A stretch of DNA of 64,000 nt from JBBROS01 sp965260935 (GCA_965260935.1 OZ253374.1:3534001-3598000); one strand, 5' to 3'; positions 46,918 to 55,790 are shown, counted from the first letter of the stretch. Notes: generated by a model not told the origin, from the sequence alone. Program-made: numbers and translations.

Positions 46918-48072
46918 ATGACCGGACTGGCTGACACTCGCTTCGTCGTCGTCGGAAGCGGATTTTTCGGCGCCGTGATGGCCGAGAGAATCGCCAACGT
47001 CCTGGGCGAGCATGTCGTCGTTCTCGAGCGGCGCAACCACCTGGGCGGCAACTCCTACTCCGAGCACGACCCGGAGACCGGCATCGAGTACCACCGCTAC
47101 GGCTCGCACCTGTTCCACACGTCGAGCGAGGACGTTTGGGCTTACGTCAATAAGTTCACGAAATTCACCAATTACCGCCACCGCGTCCTGACCCGGCATC
47201 GCAACCGCATGTTCACCATGCCAATCAACCTCATGACGCTGAACAGCTTCTTCGGCGTCGACCTCACACCAAGCGAAGCCGGCGCATTTATCGCCGAGCG
47301 TGCCGCCGCGGAGCCCTATCCCAACCCGGCCAACTTCGAGGAGAAAGCCATCTCCCTGATCGGGCGAGACCTGTACGAAGCTTTTATCCAGGGCTACACC
47401 GCCAAGCAGTGGGAAACCGACCCTAAGCTGCTGCCAGCCGAGGTCATCACCCGCCTTCCGGTGCGCTTCAACTATAACGACTTCTACTTCAACGACATCT
47501 ATGAAGGCCTGCCAGTCGACGGCTACCATGCCATTTTCGAACGCATGTTCAGCAATCCCAAGATCGAAACGCTGACCAACTGCGATTTCTTCGACGTCCG
47601 CTCGCAGCTTCGCCCCGATGCCATCATCATATACACCGGAGCGATCGACCGCTATTTTGACTACTGCCACGGCCCGCTCTCCTGGCGCACGCTCGACTTC
47701 GAGATCGAGCGCCACGCCATCGACGATTTCCAGGGCGCGTCGGTCATCAACTACCCGGACCGCGATATTCCTTTCACTCGGATCCACGAATTCAAGCACC
47801 TGCATCCCGAGCGAACAAATCTTAAGGGCCGCACCCTGGTCATGAAGGAATACTCCCGCTTCGCCACCGCCGAGGACGAGCCGTATTATCCGGTCAACAC
47901 GCCGATGGATAAATCAACCTATGACCAATACGCGGCTCGTGCGACGCAGGAGCGTAATGTGATTTTCGGTGGACGGCTTGGCACCTATCGCTATCTTGAC
48001 ATGCATCAGGCAATCGGCGCAGCGCTCAAGGCATTCGAGCGGGAACTTGTCCCGCTTACACAGCACGCCTGA
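46918..48072 (+). CDS. glf: UDP-galactopyranose mutase
   Basis: Glf uses reduced FAD to convert UDP-galactopyranose to UDP-galactofuranose, the donor for Galf in surface polysaccharides. The 384-residue product has VVGSGFFGAVMAERIANVLG for FAD binding, RRNHLGGNSYSEHDPETGIE, HRYGSHLFHTSSEDVWAYVN and the GYTAKQWETDP motif. The C-terminus has FGGRLGTYRYLDMHQAIGAA. A GGAGAGGAGC ribosome-binding region precedes the ATG. Together with the flippase and transferases it indicates a Galf-containing glycan. Confidence 0.96.
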   Translation: MTGLADTRFVVVGSGFFGAVMAERIANVLGEHVVVLERRNHLGGNSYSEHDPETGIEYHRYGSHLFHTSSEDVWAYVNKFTKFTNYRHRVLTRHRNRMFTMPINLMTLNSFFGVDLTPSEAGAFIAERAAAEPYPNPANFEEKAISLIGRDLYEAFIQGYTAKQWETDPKLLPAEVITRLPVRFNYNDFYFNDIYEGLPVDGYHAIFERMFSNPKIETLTNCDFFDVRSQLRPDAIIIYTGAIDRYFDYCHGPLSWRTLDFEIERHAIDDFQGASVINYPDRDIPFTRIHEFKHLHPERTNLKGRTLVMKEYSRFATAEDEPYYPVNTPMDKSTYDQYAARATQERNVIFGGRLGTYRYLDMHQAIGAALKAFERELVPLTQHA

Positions 48073-48094
48073 GTCGGCCGTCGCAGGCGCGGCG

Positions 48095-49033
48095 TTATTT
48101 CGATAAAACCCGACCGGCCCGCAGGTTGCGCATCGCTTTCTGCATAAATGAGTTGGTCAAGGTTTTAACGTAGAGAGGCGTCGGAAGCCGGCGTAGCTTT
48201 CGATGCAACATACTATTGACGTTGAAATACCCGCTCAAGCCGACTTTGTACTTCAATAAGCTGCCGACGTAGCGGTCTTGATCCAGCACTGGATGGATCA
48301 AGGGCCGGTCGGACATTTCCGGCAAGTCCGCCTCGACGTATGGCGGCCAAAAGTCATACGTTTCGGTATCGACGAAATCGGCCAGTTCGGCAGTGGCGAA
48401 CCCAGCCGTTGCCATCTCCGTCGCGATAAAGCCCTCACAAAATGGCCAAGAGCTGATTGCCCCGTCGCGCAGTTGCGCCGCGAGTTCCAGCCTGCGGGCA
48501 GCGAGCCACCGGACGGCACGAGCCGAATACACCGAAAGGCAGATGAGCTTGTATTGGATGTCGTCGAGCGGATAAGCGTCCCGACACGTATCAAGCCACG
48601 GCCATTCCCGAACCGGCTCGCCCTTCGTTAAGCCCACGAAATCAATCCCGTCGGCGGCAACACGCCGCACCAGCGAGTCAACCTCGACATTCAGCGCCAC
48701 GTCATACTCGAGCAGGACATAATAGTCGTAGAAACCCTGCTCACGCATGAAAAAGTAGAGCGGATAGTCCCCATTGAACCAGAGCAAATTGCCCTCGCCC
48801 GCCCGGGGAAACCCGAGTGCCAGCACGTCGCTCTCAGTCATCCGCACGATTTTATCATGCTGAACGCCCTTAACCGGACCATTCGTTTCATCGACGAGGA
48901 CGTAAATATCGCCACTTTTCACGTTCCGCGTTAATCTCTCGAACTGTCGAGCTGCGAATTCATCCCAGAAATGCGTCCGGAAAACAATCGCGACGCGTGG
49001 TCCCGAGTTTGATTGATCTACGATTGCGTCCAT
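48095..49033 (-). CDS. Putative glycosyltransferase-like protein, family not recognised
   Basis: A 312-residue soluble protein that I can place only by resemblance. GPRVAIVFRTHFWDEF opens a likely Rossmann-like domain, GDIYVLVDETNG follows, and FYDYYVLLEYDVALNVEVD gives an acidic segment of the sort found in GT-A enzymes. The C-terminus is basic and aromatic (LYVKTLTNSFMQKAMRNL). I chose the ATG with AAGG nine bases upstream rather than one 30 bases earlier. Its position beside glf, with DUF707 and DUF3431 nearby, suggests glycan assembly. GC content is lower than in hldE. Confidence 0.6.
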   Translation of the reverse strand: MDAIVDQSNSGPRVAIVFRTHFWDEFAARQFERLTRNVKSGDIYVLVDETNGPVKGVQHDKIVRMTESDVLALGFPRAGEGNLLWFNGDYPLYFFMREQGFYDYYVLLEYDVALNVEVDSLVRRVAADGIDFVGLTKGEPVREWPWLDTCRDAYPLDDIQYKLICLSVYSARAVRWLAARRLELAAQLRDGAISSWPFCEGFIATEMATAGFATAELADFVDTETYDFWPPYVEADLPEMSDRPLIHPVLDQDRYVGSLLKYKVGLSGYFNVNSMLHRKLRRLPTPLYVKTLTNSFMQKAMRNLRAGRVLSK

Positions 49034-49902
49034 CCGTCGTAACCTTCGACTCTCAATCGACAACAGAATTTAGATAATCTGAAGAGCCACTCATGGTTTT
49101 CCCCTTTTCAACTGTGAATTGCGAAACATCAGCCGTCTCAATCTTAAACTGAAATGCACCAGCGTCCCCGTTAATCAGCAACCAAGATTGTTGCCAATCG
49201 AGGATACAGCTAAATTGTCTGCTTACCGCAATCAAGATGTCATAAACCGAGGCAACAAACGACCTTTACATGGGTATAAATAGTAGCATCAAAACTTCAC
49301 GATGACATTACCCAATGTGCAAATTATTCAGTGCCAATCTCGTGATCTGCGCCCAACGTTTGTTCAATTTGGTACGAATTAGGTATAATTAAAACGCATA
49401 ATAAGATGTTCCTGGATTTGCACCTAATATCGCCATCTCTACACCGCACTCAGCCCCGTGCCGCCGATCAAAACTTATGATAAGTACGCTTTAATGTTCT
49501 TTTCAGAAGTTCGCCTTTAAACTTCCAAGGTAAGCAGACCATGAAAATAAAGGGTTAAGGTCTCGAGGCACGCAACTTCCAACGCGACAGATTTATGAAT
49601 GGGAATACAAATGGCCGATCCTGACATCACGCATCATTCTGCAAAACGTGCCTCGGCAAAAACACGTTTTCGAAGATCTTAAGCGGACCTGCGTATTTAA
49701 GCCATGTAGGCCTGTTTAGTTCCCAACCCATCCGGTAAAGCGCCTAATGAATGAAAATGTCAGTGAAATCTAATGGGTCTTATCTCAAACTTTCACAATT
49801 AGATATGGTTCACCAGACAAATAGTTGCCGCAACACAAAAAATGCAATACGTTTTGTAAAATCCTTAGGCTAACATGACTGGCACAGTCTACGGACCTCT
49901 AC
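49034..49902. other. AT-rich gap without convincing genes
   Basis: About 870 bases of much lower GC content than the rest of the window. I see short frames only (for example 60 codons on the minus strand at 49053-49235) with no coding character. It has one good sigma-70-like promoter on the plus strand. The composition suggests foreign DNA, a relic or a region specifying non-coding RNA. Confidence 0.5.
49360..49389 (+). promoter_or_regulatory. Candidate sigma-70 promoter in AT-rich gap
   Basis: TTGTTC and a perfect TATAAT are separated by 18 bases. No open frame follows on the plus strand for 500 bases, so any transcript would be non-coding or antisense to etfA. Confidence 0.35.
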
Positions 49903-50847
49903 TTAAGTCTGAATTTCCAGTTCCGTCTTTAACTCTGGCAATACGTTGAATAGATCGCCGACCAAGCCATAATCGGCTACCTGGAAGATCGGCGCTTCCT
50001 CGTCCTTGTTAATCGCAACGATGACCTTGCTATCCTTCATGCCAGCCAAGTGTTGAATGGCCCCGGAGATGCCCACGGCCACGTACAAATCGGGAGCCAC
50101 GATCTTGCCGGTCTGCCCAACCTGGTAGTCGTTCGGCACGAAGCCGGCATCCACCGCAGCCCGGGATGCGCCCACCGCGGCGCCGAGCCGGTCGGCAATC
50201 GGTTCGATCAGCTTGAAGTTATCCCCGTTCTGCATCCCCCGCCCGCCGGAAATAACGACCCGTGCCGCCGTCAGCTCAGGCCGCTCGCTTCGCGAAAGCT
50301 CGGCCGACACGAAGCGCGAGGATTGGCCAGTATCCCCCAGCGACACGGGTTCGATGACCGCCGACCCACCCTCTGCCGCGACCGGATCAAAGCTTGCGGC
50401 CCGCACCGTCAACACCTTCTTCTGGTCCGACGAGCGCACCGTCGCCATGGCGTTGCCAGCATAGATCGGACGGATAAATGTGTCCTTGTCTTCAATTCCC
50501 GCCACATCGCTGATCGGCTGCACGTCAAGCAGCGCCGCCACCCTTGGCATCACGTTCTTCCCCGTCGCCGTGCTCGCGGCGAATAGGTGGTCATGATGGC
50601 CGGACATCTGCACCAGCAACGCCGCCAGCGGCTCGGCCAAGGCATGCGCCAGAGCCGGACTGTCGGCGACATGCACTTTTGTCACCCCATCCAGCTTGGC
50701 AGCCGCCGCCGCCGCATCGCTCACCCCTTCGCCGGCCACCAAGGCATGAACTTCGCCCAGCACTTTCGCCGCAGCCACGGCACTGCGCGAAGGCTGCTTG
50801 ATCTCGCCGTTCTCGTGATCCAGCAACACTAAAGACGCCATCGTCAT
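49903..50847 (-). CDS. etfA: Electron transfer flavoprotein alpha subunit
   Basis: EtfA carries the FAD of the electron transfer flavoprotein that takes electrons from acyl-CoA and other dehydrogenases and passes them to ETF:quinone oxidoreductase. The 314-residue product starts ASLVLLDHENGEIKQPSRSA, and the FAD-binding C-terminal domain shows VISGGRGMQNGDNF, VGQTGKIVAPDLYVAVGISG, AIQHLAGMKDSKVIVAINKD and EAPIFQVADYGLVGDLF. The start overlaps the etfB stop as ATGA; a second ATG six bases on gives the usual MASLVLL start. Nothing else in the operon is visible. Confidence 0.96.
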   Translation of the reverse strand: MTMASLVLLDHENGEIKQPSRSAVAAAKVLGEVHALVAGEGVSDAAAAAAKLDGVTKVHVADSPALAHALAEPLAALLVQMSGHHDHLFAASTATGKNVMPRVAALLDVQPISDVAGIEDKDTFIRPIYAGNAMATVRSSDQKKVLTVRAASFDPVAAEGGSAVIEPVSLGDTGQSSRFVSAELSRSERPELTAARVVISGGRGMQNGDNFKLIEPIADRLGAAVGASRAAVDAGFVPNDYQVGQTGKIVAPDLYVAVGISGAIQHLAGMKDSKVIVAINKDEEAPIFQVADYGLVGDLFNVLPELKTELEIQT

Positions 50848-51593
50848 ATCACCTTAGCTTCGCCACGCAATTTCTGCACCAACTCCGCCACCGACCCCAC
50901 CTTAACCCCGGCCTGCCGCTTCGGCGGTTCGGCCACGCTGACCAAAGTCAGCCGAGGCGCCGGGTCAACCCCGAGGTCTTCCGGCTTGAGCGTCTCGATA
51001 GGCTTCTTCCGCGCTTTCATGATGTTGGGCAGGCTCGCATACCGGGGCTCGTTCAGCCGCAGGTCCGTCGTGATCACCGCCGGCAGATCCAGCGACAGTG
51101 TTTCCAGCCCGCCATCGATCTCCCGCGTCACCGACAGCGTCTTGTCCTCGATCTGAAGCTTGCTCGCGAACGTTCCTTGCGGCCACCCAAGCAGTGCTGC
51201 CAACATCTGCCCCGTCGCGTTCATGTCGTCGTCGATCGCCTGCTTGCCCATCACCACCAGCCCCGGCTGCTCCCGGTCCGCCAGCGCCTTCAGCAGCTTG
51301 GCCACCGCCAAAGGTTGCAGCTCCGCATCGGTCTGCACGAGAATGCCGCGGTCCGCCCCCATCGCGAGCGCCGTCCGGAGCGTCTCCGCGCAAGCGGCTA
51401 CCCCCATGCTCACCGCCACGATCTCGCTCGCAACTCCCTTCTCCTTCAGCCGCACCGCCTCCTCGACCGCGATCTCGTCGAACGGATTCATCGACATTTT
51501 GACCCCGACAGTCTCAACCCCGGTGCCGTCGGCCTTCACGCGGACCTTCACGTTGTAGTCGACAACCCGTTTAACTGCGACAAGGAGCTTCAT
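50844..51593 (-). CDS. etfB: Electron transfer flavoprotein beta subunit
   Basis: EtfB binds AMP and completes the ETF heterodimer with EtfA. The 249-residue product begins MKLLVAVKRVVDYNVKVRVK and shows KMSMNPFDEIAVEEAVRLKE, then the family signature region ALADREQPGLVVMGKQAIDD and the C-terminal LPNIMKARKKPIETLKPEDL. AAGGAG stands immediately upstream of the ATG. The gene precedes and overlaps etfA, the common order in alphaproteobacteria. Confidence 0.96.
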   Translation of the reverse strand: MKLLVAVKRVVDYNVKVRVKADGTGVETVGVKMSMNPFDEIAVEEAVRLKEKGVASEIVAVSMGVAACAETLRTALAMGADRGILVQTDAELQPLAVAKLLKALADREQPGLVVMGKQAIDDDMNATGQMLAALLGWPQGTFASKLQIEDKTLSVTREIDGGLETLSLDLPAVITTDLRLNEPRYASLPNIMKARKKPIETLKPEDLGVDPAPRLTLVSVAEPPKRQAGVKVGSVAELVQKLRGEAKVI

Positions 51594-51699
51594 GAGCGGG
51601 ACCACCATGACTTCAGGTAGGGCACGCGCGGGACGAGTGCCACCAGATATCCGCTCTCATATCGCGCCGCGCAGCGTAACGCCAGAATAAGCGCTCAGC

Positions 51700-51894
51700 T
51701 CAGCCATGTGTGAGAAGCAGGAACAATACGAACAGCACGACCGTTGCGCCTTGCAACAGCACGCGCCATCGCATCAACACGTTCGACCGCTCCGGGTTGC
51801 CTCCGCCACGCACCATGCCCACCATGCCGGCGAACAAGGTCCCGAGCGTCCCGAGCATGGCCAATGCGGTTAAAACACCGATGAATGTGATCAT
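51700..51894 (-). CDS. HIG1-type twin transmembrane protein
   Basis: A 64-residue protein with two membrane helices: FIGVLTALAMLGTLGTLFAG and LLQGATVVLFVLFLLLTHG. They are joined by the conserved loop MVRGGGNPERSNVLMRWRVL. This is the pattern of bacterial HIG1-domain (hypoxia-induced gene 1) twin-transmembrane proteins, whose mitochondrial relatives associate with cytochrome c oxidase. It lies 106 bases downstream of the gap before etfB, reading in the same direction, so an energy-metabolism link is plausible but inferred. Confidence 0.82.
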   Translation of the reverse strand: MITFIGVLTALAMLGTLGTLFAGMVGMVRGGGNPERSNVLMRWRVLLQGATVVLFVLFLLLTHG

Positions 51895-52038
51895 AGTTCA
51901 TAACATGGCGGAGCCGTCCTGCTTGTCCATCCCTCACGGCAGACGCACGGCGGACGCATAGGCTCTCGCGAGACTCTGGCCGCCCGATGCGCGATGATCG
52001 GCAATGCTGCGATAGCGCTTTGAAGGTAGGCCTCTCAA

Positions 52039-52824
52039 ATGGAACAAACGAACCAACAGGCGCGCAAAGCTGAGCCCGGCAATCGGGGCTGGTCGGCAAC
52101 GCTATCCAAAACCGGCTTCTTGTTCGTCCGCAGCCAGGATATGAGGCAAGCCGTCGATACCGGCGCCATGCAAGCCTGGCCGGCATTTGCCCAAAGCTGG
52201 AACGACCTCGGATCAGACAATTACATGGCCGATGGCGGCCGCTACCGCAAGCGCCGGCATGCCGCGTTCCAGATCGTTGGTGAGACCGTCCTGCGCAAGC
52301 CGCACCAGCCGCACTATCAAAGCCGCGACTACAACGCCTTGAATGGCGGCATCGCCCGCTGGTTCGATCCGGTGCAGCCGGAAGTCGCTGAAGGCCTCAT
52401 GTTCCAATCCGTCGTTCGGCTCTGCTCCCGCCTGTTCGATGGCCTGACGCCCTCGCCTGCCTGGCATGTCGAAGCGCATCAATTCCGCATTGAGGCCATG
52501 CCGGGCCAAGCTGGGCAGCCGACGCCGGAAGGGATGCACCAGGATGGGGTCGATTGGGTGCTGGTCCTGATGGTCGGGCGGCAGAACATCGCGTCCGGCA
52601 CCACCACCATTTACGGTCTCGACCGCACCTTGCTCAGCAGCTTCACGCTCGAGCAGCCTATGGATGCGGCCTTGATCAACGATCACCGAGTATTTCATGG
52701 CGTAACGCCCGTCGAACCCTTGGACCCGGCGCTCCCGGCGTTCCGCGATGTCTTGGTGCTGACGTTCCGACAGGAAAATTCGGCGGAAGCGGTCGCGGGC
52801 ATTGCGCCGACGAATGATGCTTAG
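52039..52824 (+). CDS. 2OG-Fe(II) dioxygenase family protein (amino acid hydroxylase-like)
   Basis: A 261-residue protein of the 2OG-Fe dioxygenase family that includes free L-amino acid hydroxylases. The iron site can be read: His and Asp in PEGMHQDGVDWVLVLMV and the distal His in INDHRVFHGVTPVEPLDP, with a probable 2-oxoglutarate Arg shortly after (PAFRDVLVLTFRQ). The N-terminus TLSKTGFLFVRSQDMR is typical. Substrate is not decided by sequence. The IS4 copy B target duplication overlaps the last three bases, so the insertion is directly behind the stop and the protein is intact. Confidence 0.85.
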   Translation: MEQTNQQARKAEPGNRGWSATLSKTGFLFVRSQDMRQAVDTGAMQAWPAFAQSWNDLGSDNYMADGGRYRKRRHAAFQIVGETVLRKPHQPHYQSRDYNALNGGIARWFDPVQPEVAEGLMFQSVVRLCSRLFDGLTPSPAWHVEAHQFRIEAMPGQAGQPTPEGMHQDGVDWVLVLMVGRQNIASGTTTIYGLDRTLLSSFTLEQPMDAALINDHRVFHGVTPVEPLDPALPAFRDVLVLTFRQENSAEAVAGIAPTNDA

Positions 52825-52827
52825 CCC

Positions 52828-54285
52828 CAATACTGTTCATTTAGGTGGTTAGCCACCCTATATCCGTTGATCAGGTTTTTTTAGGATCGACAGCGATGGC
52901 GGGTGTTCCCGCCGGCCTTCCGGCCGGCGTTCGTGTCAGCGACCACATCAGCCTCGGCGTGATCGCCAAGACGTTCCCGCCGGATCGGGTGCAGCAGGTC
53001 CTGGCCGAGACCGGCAAGACGAGCGAGCGCGAGCGCGATCTGCCGGCTCAGGTGATGATCTACTACGCCATCGCCATGGCGCTGTACATGGGGTCCAGCA
53101 CCCGCGAGGTGCTGCGCTGCTTGCTAGAAGGCTTGCGCTGGCTGTGGGGCGCCGACGCGGTCAAGGTGGCGGGCAAGAGCGGCATCTCGCAGGCGCGCAG
53201 CCGCCTGGGCGAGATGCCGCTGCGCCGGCTCTTTGAGCAGGTCGTGCAGCCGGTGGCGACGCGCGCCACCAAGGGGGCGTGGTATCGAGAGTGGCGGCTG
53301 GTGAGCCTGGACGGCTCCAGCCTGGATGTGGCCGACACGGCCGAGAACGGCGCCTGCTTCGGCTATCCGGGTGCCAGCCGCGGCGAGAGCGCCTTTCCGC
53401 AGCTCCGTTTCGTCGCGCTGGTGGAGAACGGCACGCACGTGCTGTTCGGCGCCAAGCTGGGCGGTTGCGCGGATGGCGAGACGACGCTGGCCCATGGCGT
53501 GGTGCCGGCGCTGCGGACGGGCATGCTGTGCCTGGCCGACCGATACTTCTTTGGCTATGCGTTGTGGCAGACAGCGGCCGCTACCGGTGCCGACCTGCTG
53601 TGGCGGGTAAGGAGCAACCTGCGCCTGCCGCGCGCCGCGGTGCTGGCGGACGGGTCTTATCTGTCCGTGGTGTATCCGAGCGAGAAGGACCGGCGCCATG
53701 CGACCAACGGCGTGCGGGTGCGCGTGGTGGAATATCGGCTGGAGGGGGTGGCCGACGCTGAGCCGCTGTATCGTCTCGTGACCACGATCCTGGACGAGGC
53801 GCAGGCGCCTGCCGCGGACTTGGCTGCCCTGTATCATGAGCGCTGGGAGATTGAGGGCGCGCTGGCCGAGCTGAAAACGCAGCTGCGCGGGGCACAGGCC
53901 GTGCTGCGCAGCAAGACCCCGGACTTGGCGCGCCAGGAGTTCTGGGGCCTGCTGCTGGCGCACTTCGCCGTGCGCGGGCTCATGCACGAGGCGGCGCTGC
54001 GGGCCGACGAGGACCCGGATCGTTTGTCGTTCCTGCATGCCGTGCGCGTGGTGCGCCGCAAGCTGCCGCTGCTTGCGGCTTTTCCCCCCTCGGGACAGGC
54101 TCGCCCTGCATAAGGAGGTACTGGACGAGATCCTGGAGGAGCGTGTGGCGAGTTCCCGGGGCCGGCAGGTGCCGCGCGGGGTCAAGCGCAAGATGAGCGG
54201 CTACCCGCTGCGCCCTCGCACGCCACAGCCGACCACGCGCATCGACTTCAACGCCGCCATCCGAATCACAAAGTGAACAGTATTG
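52828..54285 (+). mobile_element. IS4-family element, copy B (intact)
   Basis: A 1458-base element with terminal inverted repeats CAATACTGTTCA (first 12 bases perfect) and a perfect 10-bp target duplication TGCTTAGCCC at 52818-52827 and 54286-54295. The duplication length fits the IS4 group. It differs from copy A at only a few positions. The fresh duplication indicates recent insertion behind the 2OG-Fe dioxygenase gene. Confidence 0.95.
52896..54113 (+). CDS. IS4-family transposase (C-terminal tail in +1 frame)
   Basis: A 405-residue DDE transposase with an N-terminal IS4 domain (VSDHISLGVIAKTFPPDRVQ) and the catalytic core: Asp in LVSLDGSSLDVADTAEN, Asp in MLCLADRYFFGYAL, and the YREK motif in YHERWEIEGALAELK with the catalytic Glu. 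The frame stops after AAFPPSGQARPA. In the +1 frame, the same position continues FPPRDRLALHKEVLDEILEE and ends at 54276 with KRKMSGYPLRPR...DFNAAIRITK, which looks like the normal end of this family. The change occurs at TTTTCCCCCC (about 54080-54089). Copy A is the same there. Confidence 0.9.
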   Translation: MAGVPAGLPAGVRVSDHISLGVIAKTFPPDRVQQVLAETGKTSERERDLPAQVMIYYAIAMALYMGSSTREVLRCLLEGLRWLWGADAVKVAGKSGISQARSRLGEMPLRRLFEQVVQPVATRATKGAWYREWRLVSLDGSSLDVADTAENGACFGYPGASRGESAFPQLRFVALVENGTHVLFGAKLGGCADGETTLAHGVVPALRTGMLCLADRYFFGYALWQTAAATGADLLWRVRSNLRLPRAAVLADGSYLSVVYPSEKDRRHATNGVRVRVVEYRLEGVADAEPLYRLVTTILDEAQAPAADLAALYHERWEIEGALAELKTQLRGAQAVLRSKTPDLARQEFWGLLLAHFAVRGLMHEAALRADEDPDRLSFLHAVRVVRRKLPLLAAFPPSGQARPA

Positions 54286-54360
54286 TGCTTAGCCCCTTAA
54301 TCGCCAACTCATTCCCACCCGCCCGCTTCCACGGTCGGCGGCCTTGCCCTTAATCTCCAC

Positions 54361-55545
54361 TCACCCAACCCCAAGCCGCTCTCCCCGCCTGTCAACCCAA
54401 CGCGCCAAGCGCGCGACAGCCTCATCTAAAATCTCGTCCCGCTTGCAAAACGCGAACCGGGCATACCGCGTCGGTCCCTCACCTTCATAGAACGCTGAAA
54501 CCGGGATCGCCGTCACCCCGGCGAACTCCGTGATGTGCTGGCAAAACGCCACGTCATCCCCCGCAAACCCCAGCGGACCGAAATCCGCCGTCACAAAATA
54601 GCTTCCCATCGACGGCAAAACCTTGAACCCCAACCCGGCCAGCCCCGCCGACAACCGGTCCCGCTTGCCCGCCAGCGCCGCCCCCAACCCGGCAAAGTAG
54701 GCGTCGTCCTTCGCCAGCCCTACGGCCACCGCCCGCTGCAAATTCGGCGGCGTCGTGAACGTCAGGTTCTGGTGCGCCTTCGCCACGACCCCCGCCAAAG
54801 CCGCCGGCGCCGTCACATACCCGATCTTCCATCCCGTCAAGCTGAATGTCTTCCCAGCGCTCCCCACCCGCAAGCACCGCTCCCGCAGCCCCGGCAAGCT
54901 CATCAGAGGAACATGCCGCCACCCGTCGAACGTCAGATGCTCGTAAACCTCGTCGCACACCGCGTACGCGTCATGCTTCTGCAAAAGCTCTGCCACGAAC
55001 GTCAACTCCGCCGCGGTAAACACCTTGCCCGTCGGGTTCATCGGCGTATTGAGCAAAATCGCCTTTGTCCGAGGCCCGAACGCCGCGGCCAGCTCCGCGC
55101 GCGGCAGCGCCCACCCGGGCGGCGACAACCGCACGATCCGCGGCGTCGCCCCCAACATCCGGATCGCCGGCAGGTACGTGTCGTAAAGCGGCTCGATCAC
55201 CACCACCTCGTCGCCAGGGTCAAGCAGCGCCATCAAGCAGGCAGTGATCGCCTCCGTCGCCCCCGAGGTCACCACCACCTCGGTTTCCGGGTCCGCCTCG
55301 ATGCCGTAGAACCGCCGGTTCGAGCTTGCCACCGCCCGCCTCAGCTCCGGCACGCCCGCGAGCGGCGGATACTGGTTCCGCCCATCGCGCAACGCGTCCG
55401 CTGCCGCCTGGATCACATCCGCCGGCCCGTCCGTATCCGGGAAGCCCTGTCCCAGGTTGATCGCGCCGTGCTTCCCCGCCAACGCCGACATCACGGTGAA
55501 AATCGTCGTGCCAGTATTGGCGAGCAGCGTGTTCACAGGCTTCAC
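54361..55545 (-). CDS. Class I/II PLP-dependent aminotransferase
   Basis: A 394-residue fold-type I aminotransferase. AINLGQGFPDTDGP at the N-terminus, VVTSGATEAITACLMALLDP, LLNTPMNPTGKVF, VCDEVYEHLTFDG and the PLP lysine region RVGSAGKTFSLTGWKIGY are present. The pattern resembles the kynurenine/methionine aminotransferase and DapC-like group; the amino donor is unknown. The start is GTG, with another in-frame GTG three codons on. It is divergent from glnB. The downstream 65 bases to the IS4 copy contain nothing notable. Confidence 0.9.
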   Translation of the reverse strand: MKPVNTLLANTGTTIFTVMSALAGKHGAINLGQGFPDTDGPADVIQAAADALRDGRNQYPPLAGVPELRRAVASSNRRFYGIEADPETEVVVTSGATEAITACLMALLDPGDEVVVIEPLYDTYLPAIRMLGATPRIVRLSPPGWALPRAELAAAFGPRTKAILLNTPMNPTGKVFTAAELTFVAELLQKHDAYAVCDEVYEHLTFDGWRHVPLMSLPGLRERCLRVGSAGKTFSLTGWKIGYVTAPAALAGVVAKAHQNLTFTTPPNLQRAVAVGLAKDDAYFAGLGAALAGKRDRLSAGLAGLGFKVLPSMGSYFVTADFGPLGFAGDDVAFCQHITEFAGVTAIPVSAFYEGEGPTRYARFAFCKRDEILDEAVARLARWVDRRGERLGVG

Positions 55546-55696
55546 TTCAACCGTCTCCAGATCGGGACGGCACTATGGTCAAACCGCCCCCCGCCATCAA
55601 CCTGCCTTCACATTGTGCATCTGCCGCCCTCGCCTGCCCAAAGCGCCCGCAACTCCGCGTGTCCCAGCTTTATCAAACCGCCCGCATTGCCCGCTG

Positions 55697-55768
55697 GCAC
55701 GTCCCGTGCAAACCTACTGCCACGTCCCCCAAGGACGTAAACCGCCACGTCCCTCAAGGATGTAAGTT
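55697..55768 (+). repeat. Tandem 25-base repeats upstream of glnB, each a small hairpin
   Basis: GCCACGTCCC starts at 55719 and 55744 (period 25), with a degenerate GCACGTCCC at 55697. Each of the two full units contains ACGTCC-CCCAA-GGACGT or ACGTCC-CTCAA-GGATGT, so each folds into a six-pair hairpin. They lie 55-130 bases before the glnB start and may be an RNA element or operator. Confidence 0.5.
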
Positions 55769-55790
55769 TGACGAACGGTCACGAACGACG

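Noticed and set aside
49053..49235. 60-codon minus-strand frame in the AT-rich gap
   Set aside because: No Shine-Dalgarno sequence and no support beyond being open; AT-rich DNA of this length can give such a frame by chance.
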